DNA of 64,000 nt from Pseudomonas sp. B21-023 (GTDB lineage: Bacteria; Pseudomonadota; Gammaproteobacteria; Pseudomonadales; Pseudomonadaceae). Location of the stretch: contig NZ_CP087190.1 of the NCBI RefSeq assembly GCF_024749165.1, positions 1,262,001 to 1,326,000 on the forward strand. Direction: 5' to 3'. The translations under genes and the position numbers were made by a program. The notes beneath the pieces are model-generated. The model was not told where the DNA came from and searched no databases. It saw only the letters and a list, made by a program, of their open reading frames with translations. Shown piece after piece: positions 33,006 through 41,928 of this stretch. How positions within the stretch are numbered: position 1 is the stretch's first letter; each line of letters starts with the position of its first letter.

Positions 33006-36000
33006 TCACGACTGGCCCGCCACCTGTGGCGCCTTGCAGGCGGTTGGGTTGCCTGGTTCCAGGTACGGCATGAGGATCGGCGCCATGCCCTTGAGCACCT
33101 GCACCGGCAGTGCCGAGGTGAAGGTGAAGGCCTCGGCCGTGCGCCCCGGAACGAACGCGGTGAGGGTGCCGAAGTGGTTGTCGCCGAGGAAGAACACGAA
33201 GGTGGCGGTGCGGTTCAGCGAGCGCGAGCCGATCAGCCGGCCACCGGCGCCGAAGCTTTCGATGCGGTTGTCGCCGGTGCCTGTCTTGCCACCCATCACC
33301 AGTGGCGTGCCGTCGTGCAGTTTGAAGCTGCCGGAGATACGACGCGCGGTGCCGGCATCGACCACTTGCGACATCGCGCCCTTGAGCGCCCGGGCGACCT
33401 CGACGGGCAAGATCCGCTGACCGCGGTCCGGGTCGCTGATCAGTTGCGTTTCGTACGGGGTGTTCTGGGCGAAGTGCAAGGTGTCGATGCGCAGGGTCGG
33501 CAGGCGCACGCCATCGTTCTGGATGATCCCGACCAGTTCGGAGAGGGCGGCCGGCCGGTCGCCGGAGCTGCCGATGGCAGTGGCCAGCGACGGTACCAGG
33601 TGGTCGAACGGATAACCCACGCGCTTCCAGCGCTGGTGGATGTCGGTGAACGCCTCGATCTCGACCATGGTGCGGATGCGGCTGTCGCGGGCGCCCTGGT
33701 GGCGGCTCTTGAACAGCCAGCTGTAGACCTCCTGGCGTTCGAAGCGGCTGGCGTTGAGGGCGTCCTTGAGCGAGGCGCCCGGGTTTTTCAGCAGGTAGCC
33801 GAGCAGCCACAGGTCCAACGGGTGGACCTTGGCGATGTAGCCCTGGTCGGGCAGGTCGTACTTGCCCGGGCCATAGGCCTCGTACATCTCCACCAGACGG
33901 CCATCGGTGAGCTTGGCCATGGCCTTCTTGTCGTCCTTGCTGTGGGCGCGGACGAAGGCGTTGAAGGTTTCCTGGCCGGCCTCGGGGAACAGGTAGCGGT
34001 GCACCGCGGCCAGGCGCTGCGGGGTCACGCGCATGCTGTCGAGGAAGGTGTCCAGGCGCTGCTGCGAGGTCTTGCGCTGGTATTTCTTCCAGAAGCGCAT
34101 GGTGTAGTTGGAGCCTTCGCGGTCGGCGAAACGCGCCAGGTATTCCTGGCGGCGCGGGTCGCTGTCGTCCCTTAGCAGCGGTTCGCGGTTGAACGGCTGC
34201 TGGTAGGTGACGTAGCGCACGATGTCGCGCATCAGGCGGATGAACGGCAGGTTGATCGATTCGCGCAGGGCGTCCTTTAGGGTCGGGTTACGGTTGTTGT
34301 CTTCCTTGCGGAAGTTGTTGAACACATGCATGCCGCCACCGGTGAAGAAGGCTTCGCCGGTGTTGGCTGAGTACTTGCGCTCAAGGGCTGCGTCGAGCAT
34401 GGCGTCCAGGCTCTGGTTCTTGCCGTTCTGCATCAGCCATTCCAGTGACCACTGGCTGATGCGGTCGAGTTCGGCCACCGGGACTTTCTTCAGTTCGGCG
34501 GCGGGTTTGCCGGCGTACTTGTCGTGCAGCTCGGCAACGATTTCCAGGTAGGTGGTAAGCACCCGCAGCTTGGCGGTGGAGCCCAGTTCGAGCTTGCTGC
34601 CTTCGTTGATGTCGAAGGGCTGGTTGGTGCTGTCGGTCTGCACCCGCACCCGCGAGCCGTCGGCGGTGCGTTCGAAAAGGGTGAAGCTGTAGCTGACCTG
34701 GTCGGTGGTCTTGCTGGTCAGCAGGCGTTCGCCGATCAGGCCGAGCTGTGCGGCGAACGCCGGGTCGGCGAGGTTCTTCAGGTACTGGCTGACCTGCACC
34801 TGCAGGTCGGCCTGCAGGGTGCTGGTGGCCGACAGGTCGAGGCGGTCGAGGTCGTACAGCGGCCGGTTGAGCATCGCCGCCAGGCGGTTGCGGGCCAGGC
34901 TGATGCCCTTGTTGGTGATGATCGGCACGATGGTCGGTTGGGCCACCCAGTCGCGGTACATCGCCTTGCTGGCCAGGGCGGCGTCGGCCAGTGGACGGTC
35001 GATGACAGCGTTGGCGGCGAGTACCCGGATGTGCGAATCGGTCAGTTCCGCCAGTTCGATGCGGCCCTTGGACAGGTAATGCGAAGGGCGGCGCTGGGCG
35101 ATCATCAGCGATAGCACCTGGCGCAGGGCCAGGCCGCGCTCGGCCATGCTCTTGTCATCGGTGGCCGTGGAGGTGAGCGCCTGGTTGACCTGATCGAAGT
35201 CGGCGCCGTACCACACCCGCAAGCCTTCGGCCATGCCGTGCACCTCACCGTGGCCGGGGACCGCCGACAGCGGCACGCTGTTGAGGTAGTCGCGCACGAT
35301 GCGTTCGCGGGCCTCGGTGGTGTCGGGGCCACCCTGGTAGGCGCGCACGCTGGCGGAGATCATCTGGCGGATCTTCTCGGCGCCGGAGACGGTCAGCCCG
35401 TCCGGCGAGTGGCGATACTTCTCAAGCTGGGTGGCCAGGGTGCTGCCACCGGCCGACTGGCCGGGCAGGGCCAGGTACTTGGCAATCTGGCTGTAGGCCG
35501 CCTTGGCGAAGCGTGGCCAGTCCACCGCCGGGTTGTTTTGCGGGTCCTTCGGGTCGAGCAGGTCGCGGTTCTCGATGAACAGCAGGCTGTTGACCATCAC
35601 CGGCGGGATCGCTGCGAAGTTCGGGTACAGGTGCTGCGGGTAGTTGTACTGGTAGAGCATGTCGCCGCGGCAGTCGGTGATCGACAGGCCGGCCTGGATT
35701 TTTTCCACGTATGGCACGAACAGGCCGTGATCGACGTAGTTCATCAACGCCGGGGAAAAGCGCACCTGCTGGTTGATCAGGTAGTCGCGCTTGAGCAGCC
35801 GTGGCAGGAACTCGCCCAGGGCGCTGTAGCCCAGGCGTTTGTCGAACGGGCCGTCGCCCGGGTAGACGATGGCATCGCTCGGGCCGGGCTCCAGGGCATA
35901 GGTCAGGGTACCGGCCAGACGGCTGAATTCACGGGACTGCAGGCGCGAGGTCTGGAATTCGTCGTAGGCGGCCATACCTATCGCCACCAGTGCCACCAGC

Positions 36001-36125
36001 AGGATAAGCAGGATCAGGCGCCACCACAGACGGCGCTGACGTGGGGTCTTGGACAAGGGGGCTTCAGCCTGAGCTTCTTTGGGTGCTTCCGTTCTGGTTG
36101 GTTCCGATTGCCACAGTGCGCCCAT
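33006..36125 (-). CDS. Divergent class A penicillin-binding protein (transglycosylase/transpeptidase)
   Basis: A 1039-residue inner-membrane protein predicted to polymerise and cross-link peptidoglycan. One transmembrane helix lies at about residues 33-53. A GT51-like domain (about 150-330) has the catalytic-type Glu185 in FIENRD and AGGSTLATQLEK at 225-236, both off-consensus (canonical ED-x2-F and GGSTITQQL-K-N). The transpeptidase domain carries S516-T-A-K519, S623-I-N625 and K947-T-G949, so all three active-site motifs are present. It is longer than PBP1a/1b of Pseudomonas and no UB2H or OB domain is recognisable. It stands alone on the minus strand. Confidence 0.85.
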   Translation of the reverse strand: MGALWQSEPTRTEAPKEAQAEAPLSKTPRQRRLWWRLILLILLVALVAIGMAAYDEFQTSRLQSREFSRLAGTLTYALEPGPSDAIVYPGDGPFDKRLGYSALGEFLPRLLKRDYLINQQVRFSPALMNYVDHGLFVPYVEKIQAGLSITDCRGDMLYQYNYPQHLYPNFAAIPPVMVNSLLFIENRDLLDPKDPQNNPAVDWPRFAKAAYSQIAKYLALPGQSAGGSTLATQLEKYRHSPDGLTVSGAEKIRQMISASVRAYQGGPDTTEARERIVRDYLNSVPLSAVPGHGEVHGMAEGLRVWYGADFDQVNQALTSTATDDKSMAERGLALRQVLSLMIAQRRPSHYLSKGRIELAELTDSHIRVLAANAVIDRPLADAALASKAMYRDWVAQPTIVPIITNKGISLARNRLAAMLNRPLYDLDRLDLSATSTLQADLQVQVSQYLKNLADPAFAAQLGLIGERLLTSKTTDQVSYSFTLFERTADGSRVRVQTDSTNQPFDINEGSKLELGSTAKLRVLTTYLEIVAELHDKYAGKPAAELKKVPVAELDRISQWSLEWLMQNGKNQSLDAMLDAALERKYSANTGEAFFTGGGMHVFNNFRKEDNNRNPTLKDALRESINLPFIRLMRDIVRYVTYQQPFNREPLLRDDSDPRRQEYLARFADREGSNYTMRFWKKYQRKTSQQRLDTFLDSMRVTPQRLAAVHRYLFPEAGQETFNAFVRAHSKDDKKAMAKLTDGRLVEMYEAYGPGKYDLPDQGYIAKVHPLDLWLLGYLLKNPGASLKDALNASRFERQEVYSWLFKSRHQGARDSRIRTMVEIEAFTDIHQRWKRVGYPFDHLVPSLATAIGSSGDRPAALSELVGIIQNDGVRLPTLRIDTLHFAQNTPYETQLISDPDRGQRILPVEVARALKGAMSQVVDAGTARRISGSFKLHDGTPLVMGGKTGTGDNRIESFGAGGRLIGSRSLNRTATFVFFLGDNHFGTLTAFVPGRTAEAFTFTSALPVQVLKGMAPILMPYLEPGNPTACKAPQVAGQS

Positions 36126-36551
36126 AGTCTTGAGTCCGGCCAGGTGTTTTCGCGTTGCTTGTCTGAAGCTTAGACGGTGGCCGAGTTTGGTGAAAATTTT
36201 GTAAGAAGCTTCGGGGAATCACGCATGAACATGCGCCTTTGGTGCGGCTTCCATTCTTCGGCAATGTTGCTAAGGTAGCTGCCCCATTCCTGTGCATGGG
36301 CGGAGCGAGGCTAGGATGCCCCTCCGGTAAAGGCTATCTGGCCGAGAATTCTCGCCAAATTTCCTGCTGTATATAGTGAAAAGCCCTGCAAGCGGCTTCC
36401 TATACTGCTCGCCCCCTTCGACCCGTCGGCGCCCTTGGCCCCGGTGGACAGGCCGGTCCACAAGGCCGCCTGGCAAGACGACGCCCCGCCTATCGGCAGG
36501 GCCGGTGCTGCACGAAGGTCAAATCCAATAACAAAATGAGGTTGTATTGCT
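36126..36551. other. 426-base intergenic region between the PBP and permease genes
   Basis: Divergent control region. Seen here: a TATACT at 36401-36406 that could be a plus-strand -10 box for the permease, without a convincing -35; and a 6-bp stem GTGGAC/GTCCAC at 36444-36461 in its presumed leader. No convincing small gene was found on either strand. Confidence 0.4.
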
Positions 36552-37970
36552 ATGCCAGTCGGCAACCACCCTGCCCAAGGCGAGTCCGCCCAGGGCGGCC
36601 CGCTCAAGCGCGAGCTGGGCGAACGGCACATCCGTCTGATGGCCCTCGGCGCCTGTATCGGCGTCGGCCTGTTCCTCGGTTCGGCCAAGGCCATCGAAAT
36701 GGCCGGCCCCGCCATCATGCTCTCCTACATCATCGGTGGCCTGGCCATCCTGGTGATCATGCGCGCCCTTGGCGAGATGGCCGTGCACAACCCGGTCGCC
36801 GGGTCGTTCAGCCGCTACGCCCAAGACTACCTCGGCCCGCTGGCGGGCTTTCTGACCGGCTGGAACTACTGGTTCCTGTGGCTGGTGACCTGCGTCGCCG
36901 AGATCACCGCGGTGGCCATCTACATGGGCATCTGGTTCCCCGATGTGCCACGTTGGATCTGGGCGTTGATGGCCCTGGGCAGCATGGGCGCGATCAACCT
37001 GATCGCGGTCAAGGCGTTTGGCGAGTTCGAGTTCTGGTTCGCCCTGATCAAGATCGTCACCATCATCGCCATGGTGCTCGGCGGCATCGGCATCATCGCC
37101 TTCGGCTTCGGCAACGACGGTGTGGCCATGGGCGTCTCCAACCTGTGGAGCAACGGCGGTTTCATGCCCAACGGCGTGACTGGCGTGCTGATGTCGCTGC
37201 AGATGGTGATGTTCGCCTACCTGGGCGTGGAGATGATCGGCCTGACCGCCGGCGAAGCGCGCAACCCGCAGAAGACCATCCCCCAGGCCATCGGCTCGGT
37301 GTTCTGGCGCATCCTGCTGTTCTACGTGGGCGCGCTGTTCGTGATCCTGTCGATCTACCCGTGGAACGAGATCGGCAGCCAGGGCAGCCCGTTCGTGATG
37401 ACCTTCGAGCGCCTCGGCATCAAGACTGCCGCCGGCATCATCAACTTCGTGGTGATCACCGCCGCGCTGTCGTCGTGCAACGGCGGCATCTTCAGCACCG
37501 GGCGCATGCTCTACAGCCTGGCGCAGAACGGCCAGGCCCCGGCCACCTTCGCCCGCACGTCGAAGAACGGCGTGCCGCGCAATGCGCTCCTGCTGTCCAT
37601 CGCCGCGCTGCTGCTGGGTGTCCTGGCCAACTACCTGGTGCCGGAGAAAGTGTTCGTCTGGGTGACCTCCATCGCCACCTTCGGCGCGATCTGGACCTGG
37701 GTGATGATCCTCTTGGCGCAGTTGAAGTTCCGCGCCGGGCTCACCACCGCCGAGCGTAATGCGCTGAAGTACCGCATGTGGCTGTGGCCGCTGAGCTCGT
37801 ACCTGGCGCTGGCGTTCCTGGTGCTTGTGGTGGGCCTGATGGCGTACTTCCCGGACACCCGCGTGGCCCTGTACATCGGCCCGGCGTTCCTGGTGCTGCT
37901 GACGGCGCTGTACTACACCTTCCGCCTGGCGCCTAAAGAGGCGCAGGGTGCGGTGAGTACCGCCTCCTGA
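36552..37970 (+). CDS. Amino acid permease, APC family (ProY/HutT-like)
   Basis: A 472-residue inner-membrane symporter with about 12 hydrophobic segments. After a short cytoplasmic stretch it shows the AAT-family signature RHIRLMALGACIGVGLF, then AGPAIMLSYIIGG and RALGEMAVHNPVAGSFSRYA. The protein is closely similar in pattern to ProY of enterics and to the Pseudomonas histidine transporter HutT; the substrate cannot be settled from sequence and there are no hut or put genes nearby. It is followed by an intrinsic terminator. Confidence 0.88.
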   Translation: MPVGNHPAQGESAQGGPLKRELGERHIRLMALGACIGVGLFLGSAKAIEMAGPAIMLSYIIGGLAILVIMRALGEMAVHNPVAGSFSRYAQDYLGPLAGFLTGWNYWFLWLVTCVAEITAVAIYMGIWFPDVPRWIWALMALGSMGAINLIAVKAFGEFEFWFALIKIVTIIAMVLGGIGIIAFGFGNDGVAMGVSNLWSNGGFMPNGVTGVLMSLQMVMFAYLGVEMIGLTAGEARNPQKTIPQAIGSVFWRILLFYVGALFVILSIYPWNEIGSQGSPFVMTFERLGIKTAAGIINFVVITAALSSCNGGIFSTGRMLYSLAQNGQAPATFARTSKNGVPRNALLLSIAALLLGVLANYLVPEKVFVWVTSIATFGAIWTWVMILLAQLKFRAGLTTAERNALKYRMWLWPLSSYLALAFLVLVVGLMAYFPDTRVALYIGPAFLVLLTALYYTFRLAPKEAQGAVSTAS

Positions 37971-37977
37971 TGAACGA

Positions 37978-38007
37978 AGCCCCGGCCAGTGCCGGGGCTT
38001 TGTTTTT
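37978..38007 (+). terminator. Intrinsic terminator after the permease gene
   Basis: An 11-bp-class stem, AGCCCCGGC / GCCGGGGCT, with a 4-5 base loop, is followed by TTGTTTTT. It begins 8 bases after the permease stop. Confidence 0.9.
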
Positions 38008-38288
38008 GCGGTGGAGTCATCGTGGCGCAACCACGGATTCACTTGCATCGGCATTCATTCGGCCAAGATCCAACCGTCTACTGGCATTTTTGTCAGTAGC
38101 TGATCTTCCATGCCCGGCCTAAGGTAGCAGCAGGGCGATGCGAAAGAGCATGGTCGACTCGCAGCCGGACAGCTTTCCTCACGGACTATCGCTTTCTTTT
38201 TTTGCCAACTTCCGGTGTGCGTTCAATGCATGCATCGCGCTCGCCCTCGGGCGTTCGTCAAGTACCCGATAATGTTCAAGGAAGACGC
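38008..38288. other. AT-richer gap upstream of the glycosyltransferase gene
   Basis: About 280 bases without a supported gene. Base composition shifts toward AT here (for example the CTTTCTTTTTTTGCC run near 38190), as in the gene that follows. An in-frame extension of the glycosyltransferase to 38202 has no family support. No repeat, tRNA-like end or att duplication was recognised. Confidence 0.4.
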
Positions 38289-39785
38289 ATGACCGTTTCG
38301 CGACGCTGGCCTGATGCGGGAACAAGGACCTTGGTGGTCCTGGCAATTTTGCTGATCAGCACAGCGTTGCGGCTGCACCATGTCACGCTGCCCGTCATCT
38401 GGCTGGATGAAGCATTCAGTGCGTTAATCAGCCGCTTGCCACCTGAGCAGATCCTGTTTCACACCGCCCGGGATGTTCACCCGCCTCTGTATTACCTGAT
38501 CCTGCATTACTGGATGCAAGGGTTCGGCGATGCTCCCCTGGCGCTGCGCAGTTTCAGCGTTTGCGCGGGAGTTGCCACCGTCGGTATTGGCATGTTGTTG
38601 GCGCGACAGTTGGCGTCATGGCGAGCCGCAGTGATAGCAGGGTTGTTACTGGCGTTTTTTCCCATCGGTATACGCTACAGCCAGGAAGTGCGGATGTATG
38701 CGTTACTGGGGCTGTTGCTCATGACGGCCCTGTACACACTTTGGCAATGGGTCAATAGGCAAAACATCATCTATTTGATGGCCTACTGTCTGTTGATGGT
38801 TGCCGCCATGTATACCCATTATTTATCGATCTTATGCGTGATGGCCAACTGGCTCTACCTGTCGTTGACCAAAGACACGCACGGCAGGCTGCATGTGCTG
38901 TCTCGCGCATGGTGGGTCGGGCACCTGGTCATGATCATTATCTACCTGCCTTGGCTGCCGATGCTGTATCAGCAGATGGGGCATCGCGAACTGGTCGGTT
39001 GGATTGCCAACTTCCCCACTTCCCTCATGAGTATTGCGCAATCGTTCTGGAGAGCTTTTACACTAAGTGTCGTCTCCCGCTATTCAGATGTTCTGAGCCT
39101 ATTGCTGGCGCTTTTCATTGCGATGGCTTCATTGCGTGTACTACGACGTGTCGTGAAACCAAGCCAGCCGAGCGTCCTGCTGCTCAGCTACTGCTTTGTC
39201 CCCATACTCGTGCTTTGGCTAGCTTCGTACGGCATGCCGCTGTATATCAATCGTTATCTATATTTCGCGTTCTTGGGACTACCGCTTGTCCTGGCGATCG
39301 CCATGGACACTCTGCGAAAGCGGGCGTTGCTCCTATCGGTCGCCGCTTGCCTGTCCCTCGAACTGGTCGGCTTGGCTGTTTTTTACGATTATCAGGCCAA
39401 GCCAGGCGGTGATCTGGGCACCGTTATGGCGCACGTGAATGAACAGTGGCGACCGGGGGATGCACTGCTGGGTGATCGCAGGAGGTCATACTTGTCGATC
39501 GAGTACTACAATGCCACCGGCCGTCCGGCATTTTTCTACACGAAGATTCAACCCGATACGAGCGGCCAGGCAGCAAAGACCTACGGTACATTGACGCTGT
39601 TCTACCAACGGTCGAATGAACTCTACGTCGCCACGCCACAGGTGCTTGCCAAGCGCTACAAGCGGCTGTGGCGGGTGACCGAGCCATCCTCGGTGTACAC
39701 ACCCGACATGCCGACCGATGGCTGGGTAAAAGTAGATGAGTTCACCGAAGGCTCGTTCAAGGCAGTGCTTTATACGGTGCCTTGA
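38289..39785 (+). CDS. GT39/ArnT-type (GT-C) membrane glycosyltransferase
   Basis: A 498-residue integral membrane protein with about 10-12 hydrophobic segments and a C-terminal soluble part. The first extracytoplasmic loop has the acidic pair D40-E41 in WLDEAFS, followed by HPPLYYLILHYWM, which is the GT-C pattern of protein-mannosyl and ArnT-like transferases using polyprenyl-phosphate sugars. The acceptor is unknown; lipid A, protein or exopolysaccharide are possible. The gene is visibly AT-richer than its neighbours and uses codons such as TTA and ATA more often, which hints at horizontal gain. It is a single-gene unit. Confidence 0.82.
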   Translation: MTVSRRWPDAGTRTLVVLAILLISTALRLHHVTLPVIWLDEAFSALISRLPPEQILFHTARDVHPPLYYLILHYWMQGFGDAPLALRSFSVCAGVATVGIGMLLARQLASWRAAVIAGLLLAFFPIGIRYSQEVRMYALLGLLLMTALYTLWQWVNRQNIIYLMAYCLLMVAAMYTHYLSILCVMANWLYLSLTKDTHGRLHVLSRAWWVGHLVMIIIYLPWLPMLYQQMGHRELVGWIANFPTSLMSIAQSFWRAFTLSVVSRYSDVLSLLLALFIAMASLRVLRRVVKPSQPSVLLLSYCFVPILVLWLASYGMPLYINRYLYFAFLGLPLVLAIAMDTLRKRALLLSVAACLSLELVGLAVFYDYQAKPGGDLGTVMAHVNEQWRPGDALLGDRRRSYLSIEYYNATGRPAFFYTKIQPDTSGQAAKTYGTLTLFYQRSNELYVATPQVLAKRYKRLWRVTEPSSVYTPDMPTDGWVKVDEFTEGSFKAVLYTVP

Positions 39786-39842
39786 CCAGCCAGTCGGTGG
39801 TGTGGTGTTGCTGAAAGACCATTGAAAATCGGGTGGCCGGCT

Positions 39843-41453
39843 TCAGGCCGCTTGTGGCTCGAAACTGTCCGCTCGTGCCATCTGCCACATCCGCGAATAG
39901 AACTGCCCGTTCACCTCGCCGGTGAGCAACTCACCCGGCTTGAGGAACACATGCATCTGCGAGAACAGCTTGATCTCGGTAGCCGAGATGCGCCGCACCA
40001 GGTGCTTGGCCTCCAGTTGCGCGGGGTGTTCCAGCCCTGCGGCGGCGAGCATTTCGGCCAGGGCGCGCAGGGTGTTGTGATGGAAGTTGAACACCCGCTG
40101 GGCCTTGTCCGGCACCACCAATGCGCGCTGGCGCAGGGTGTCCTGGGTAGCCACGCCGGTCGGGCACTTGTTGGTGTGGCAGCTTTGCGACTGGATGCAG
40201 CCGATGGCGAACATGAAGCCGCGCGCCGAGTTGGCCCAGTCGGCACCGATGGCCAGCACGCTGGCGATGTCGAAGGCGCTGACGATCTTGCCGCTGGCGC
40301 CGAGCTTGATCTTGTCGCGCAGCTTCAGGCCCACCAGGGTGTTGTGCACGAACAGCAGGCCTTCGCGCAGCGGCACGCCGATATGGTCGGTGAACTCCAC
40401 CGGGGCGGCGCCGGTGCCGCCTTCCTTGCCGTCGACGACGATGAAGTCGGGCAGGATGCCGGTTTCCAGCATGGCCTTGGCAATGCCCATGAACTCCCAC
40501 GGGTGGCCGAGGCAGAACTTGAAGCCCACCGGCTTGCCACCGGACAGTTCACGCAACTGGGCGATGAACTGCATCATTTCGACCGGCGTGGAAAAGGCGC
40601 TGTGACGCGACGGCGAAATGCAGTCCTCGCCCATGAGGATGCCGCGGGTCTCGGCGATCTCCTGGGTCACCTTGTGCTTGGGCAGGATGCCGCCGTGGCC
40701 GGGCTTGGCGCCCTGGCTCATCTTGATCTCGATCATCCGTACCTGCGGGCTCTGCGCCTGGGCGGCGAAGCGCTCGGGGTCGAAACGGCCATCCGCGGTG
40801 CGGCAGCCGAAGTAGCCACTGCCCAGCTCCCAGACCAGGTCGCCGCCGTGTTCGCGGTGGTAGGGGCTGATGCTGCCTTCGCCGGTGTCGTGGTGGAAGT
40901 TGCCCAGCTTGGCGCCCTGGTTCAGGGCCCGGATGGCGTTGGCGCTGAGCGAGCCGAAGCTCATGGCCGAGATGTTGAAGATCGACGCGGAGTACGGCTG
41001 GGTGCATTGCGGGCCGCCGACCACGACGCGAAAGGCGGCCGGGTCGGCCAGCGGCGCGGGGCGCATGGAATGGCCGATGAACTCGAAGCCCGACTCGTAC
41101 ACATCGATCAAGGTACCGAAGGGTTTGTCCGAGGCCTCGTTCTTGGCCCGGGCATACACCAGCGAGCGCTGGGCCCGGGAGAAAGGCAGCGCATCGCTGT
41201 CGGACTCCAGCAGGTACTGGCGGATCTCCGGGCGGATGCCCTCGACCAGGTAGCGGATATTGCCGAGGATCGGATAGTTGCGGCGTACCGCGTGGCGTTG
41301 CTGCAGCAGGTCGAACACGCCGATCAGGCTCAGTGCGCCGGTGGTCAGGGCGAACGGCCACAGCCAGTCGTGGGCGAGGAAGGGCAGGCTGGCGAAGGTG
41401 AACAGCACGCAGGCGGCGAAGAAGGCGTAACGGCTGAGAAGTGACAGGCTCAT
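39843..41453 (-). CDS. FMN-binding glutamate synthase family protein, membrane-anchored
   Basis: A 536-residue protein: an N-terminal hydrophobic region (about residues 7-45, likely two helices) precedes a domain homologous to the central FMN/synthase part of the glutamate synthase large subunit. Conserved are EGSISPYHREHGGDLVWELG, KPGHGGILP and the 3Fe-4S cysteines spaced C-x5-C-x4-C (CIQSQSCHTNKC). The glutaminase domain and the small subunit are absent, so it is not a complete glutamate synthase; the real reaction is unknown. It is a lone minus-strand gene, convergent with the glycosyltransferase gene. Confidence 0.9.
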   Translation of the reverse strand: MSLSLLSRYAFFAACVLFTFASLPFLAHDWLWPFALTTGALSLIGVFDLLQQRHAVRRNYPILGNIRYLVEGIRPEIRQYLLESDSDALPFSRAQRSLVYARAKNEASDKPFGTLIDVYESGFEFIGHSMRPAPLADPAAFRVVVGGPQCTQPYSASIFNISAMSFGSLSANAIRALNQGAKLGNFHHDTGEGSISPYHREHGGDLVWELGSGYFGCRTADGRFDPERFAAQAQSPQVRMIEIKMSQGAKPGHGGILPKHKVTQEIAETRGILMGEDCISPSRHSAFSTPVEMMQFIAQLRELSGGKPVGFKFCLGHPWEFMGIAKAMLETGILPDFIVVDGKEGGTGAAPVEFTDHIGVPLREGLLFVHNTLVGLKLRDKIKLGASGKIVSAFDIASVLAIGADWANSARGFMFAIGCIQSQSCHTNKCPTGVATQDTLRQRALVVPDKAQRVFNFHHNTLRALAEMLAAAGLEHPAQLEAKHLVRRISATEIKLFSQMHVFLKPGELLTGEVNGQFYSRMWQMARADSFEPQAA

Positions 41454-41590
41454 ACGGGGTCCTTGCGGATGGCTCGGTCAGGCTCAGGGGCCTGGGCAAA
41501 GGCCGACCATAGCCCGGTTGGGCGGCGTTTTGCCAGCGCACCGGGCTGCACAAAAATGAAAATTCAGGTATCGAAAATCATTCGCATTAT

Positions 41591-41608
41591 GATATGTTAT
41601 AAAGTATC
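41591..41608. promoter_or_regulatory. Zur-like operator upstream of rpmE2
   Basis: GATATGTTATAAAGTATC matches a perfect 18-base palindrome at 16 positions and resembles the GTTATA...TATAAC core of gamma-proteobacterial Zur boxes. It ends 26 bases before the rpmE2 ATG, where a repressor would block transcription. Zur control of cysteine-free L31 genes is established in several bacteria. Confidence 0.6.
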
Positions 41609-41634
41609 CAATGTGCTTCGCAGGAGATTGCGTC

Positions 41635-41892
41635 ATGAAAGCTGGCATTCATCCCGATTATCGCCCGGTGCTGTTCCACGACACGGCTGCCGATGTGTAC
41701 TTCCTGATCGGCTCTACGGTGGATACCAACCGCACCCAGGTGCACAGCGATGGCCAGATCTACCCGTACGTCGCGCTGGATGTGTCCAGCGCTTCGCATC
41801 CGGTGTACACCGGGCAGCAGCGCAAGACCACGGTGGAAGGACGGGTGGCCGGGTTCAACAAGCGCTTCGCCGGTTTTCAGGCCAAGGGCTGA
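41635..41892 (+). CDS. rpmE2: 50S ribosomal protein L31 type B (zinc-independent)
   Basis: An 85-residue ribosomal protein of the YkgM/RpmE2 type. It contains no cysteine, so it lacks the zinc ribbon of the main L31. It begins [16 protein letters not shown] and ends [12 protein letters not shown], both typical. Under zinc starvation such paralogues replace the zinc-containing L31 and free zinc for other uses. The ATG at 41635 has AGGAG about 8 bases upstream. A Zur-like palindrome immediately upstream supports this role. It ends in a bidirectional terminator shared with the convergent helicase gene. Confidence 0.95.
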   Translation: MKAGIHPDYRPVLFHDTAADVYFLIGSTVDTNRTQVHSDGQIYPYVALDVSSASHPVYTGQQRKTTVEGRVAGFNKRFAGFQAKG

Positions 41893-41898
41893 ACCGGC

Positions 41899-41928
41899 GG
41901 GAGCGGCGGCACGCACACCGCCGCTCCC
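41899..41928. terminator. Bidirectional hairpin between rpmE2 and the Lhr gene
   Basis: A perfect 11-bp stem (GGGAGCGGCGG / CCGCCGCTCCC) with an 8-base loop lies in the 35-base gap between the two convergent stops; its right end touches the last base of the Lhr stop codon. No long T-run in either direction. Confidence 0.55.

Noticed and set aside
36519..38054. 511-codon antisense frame opposite the permease gene
   Set aside because: Asp/His/Gln-rich shadow product; the plus strand has a clear 12-helix permease.
39822..41444. 540-codon plus-strand frame opposite the FMN-binding glutamate-synthase-like gene
   Set aside because: The minus-strand product has FMN and Fe-S motifs; the plus frame is a low-complexity shadow.
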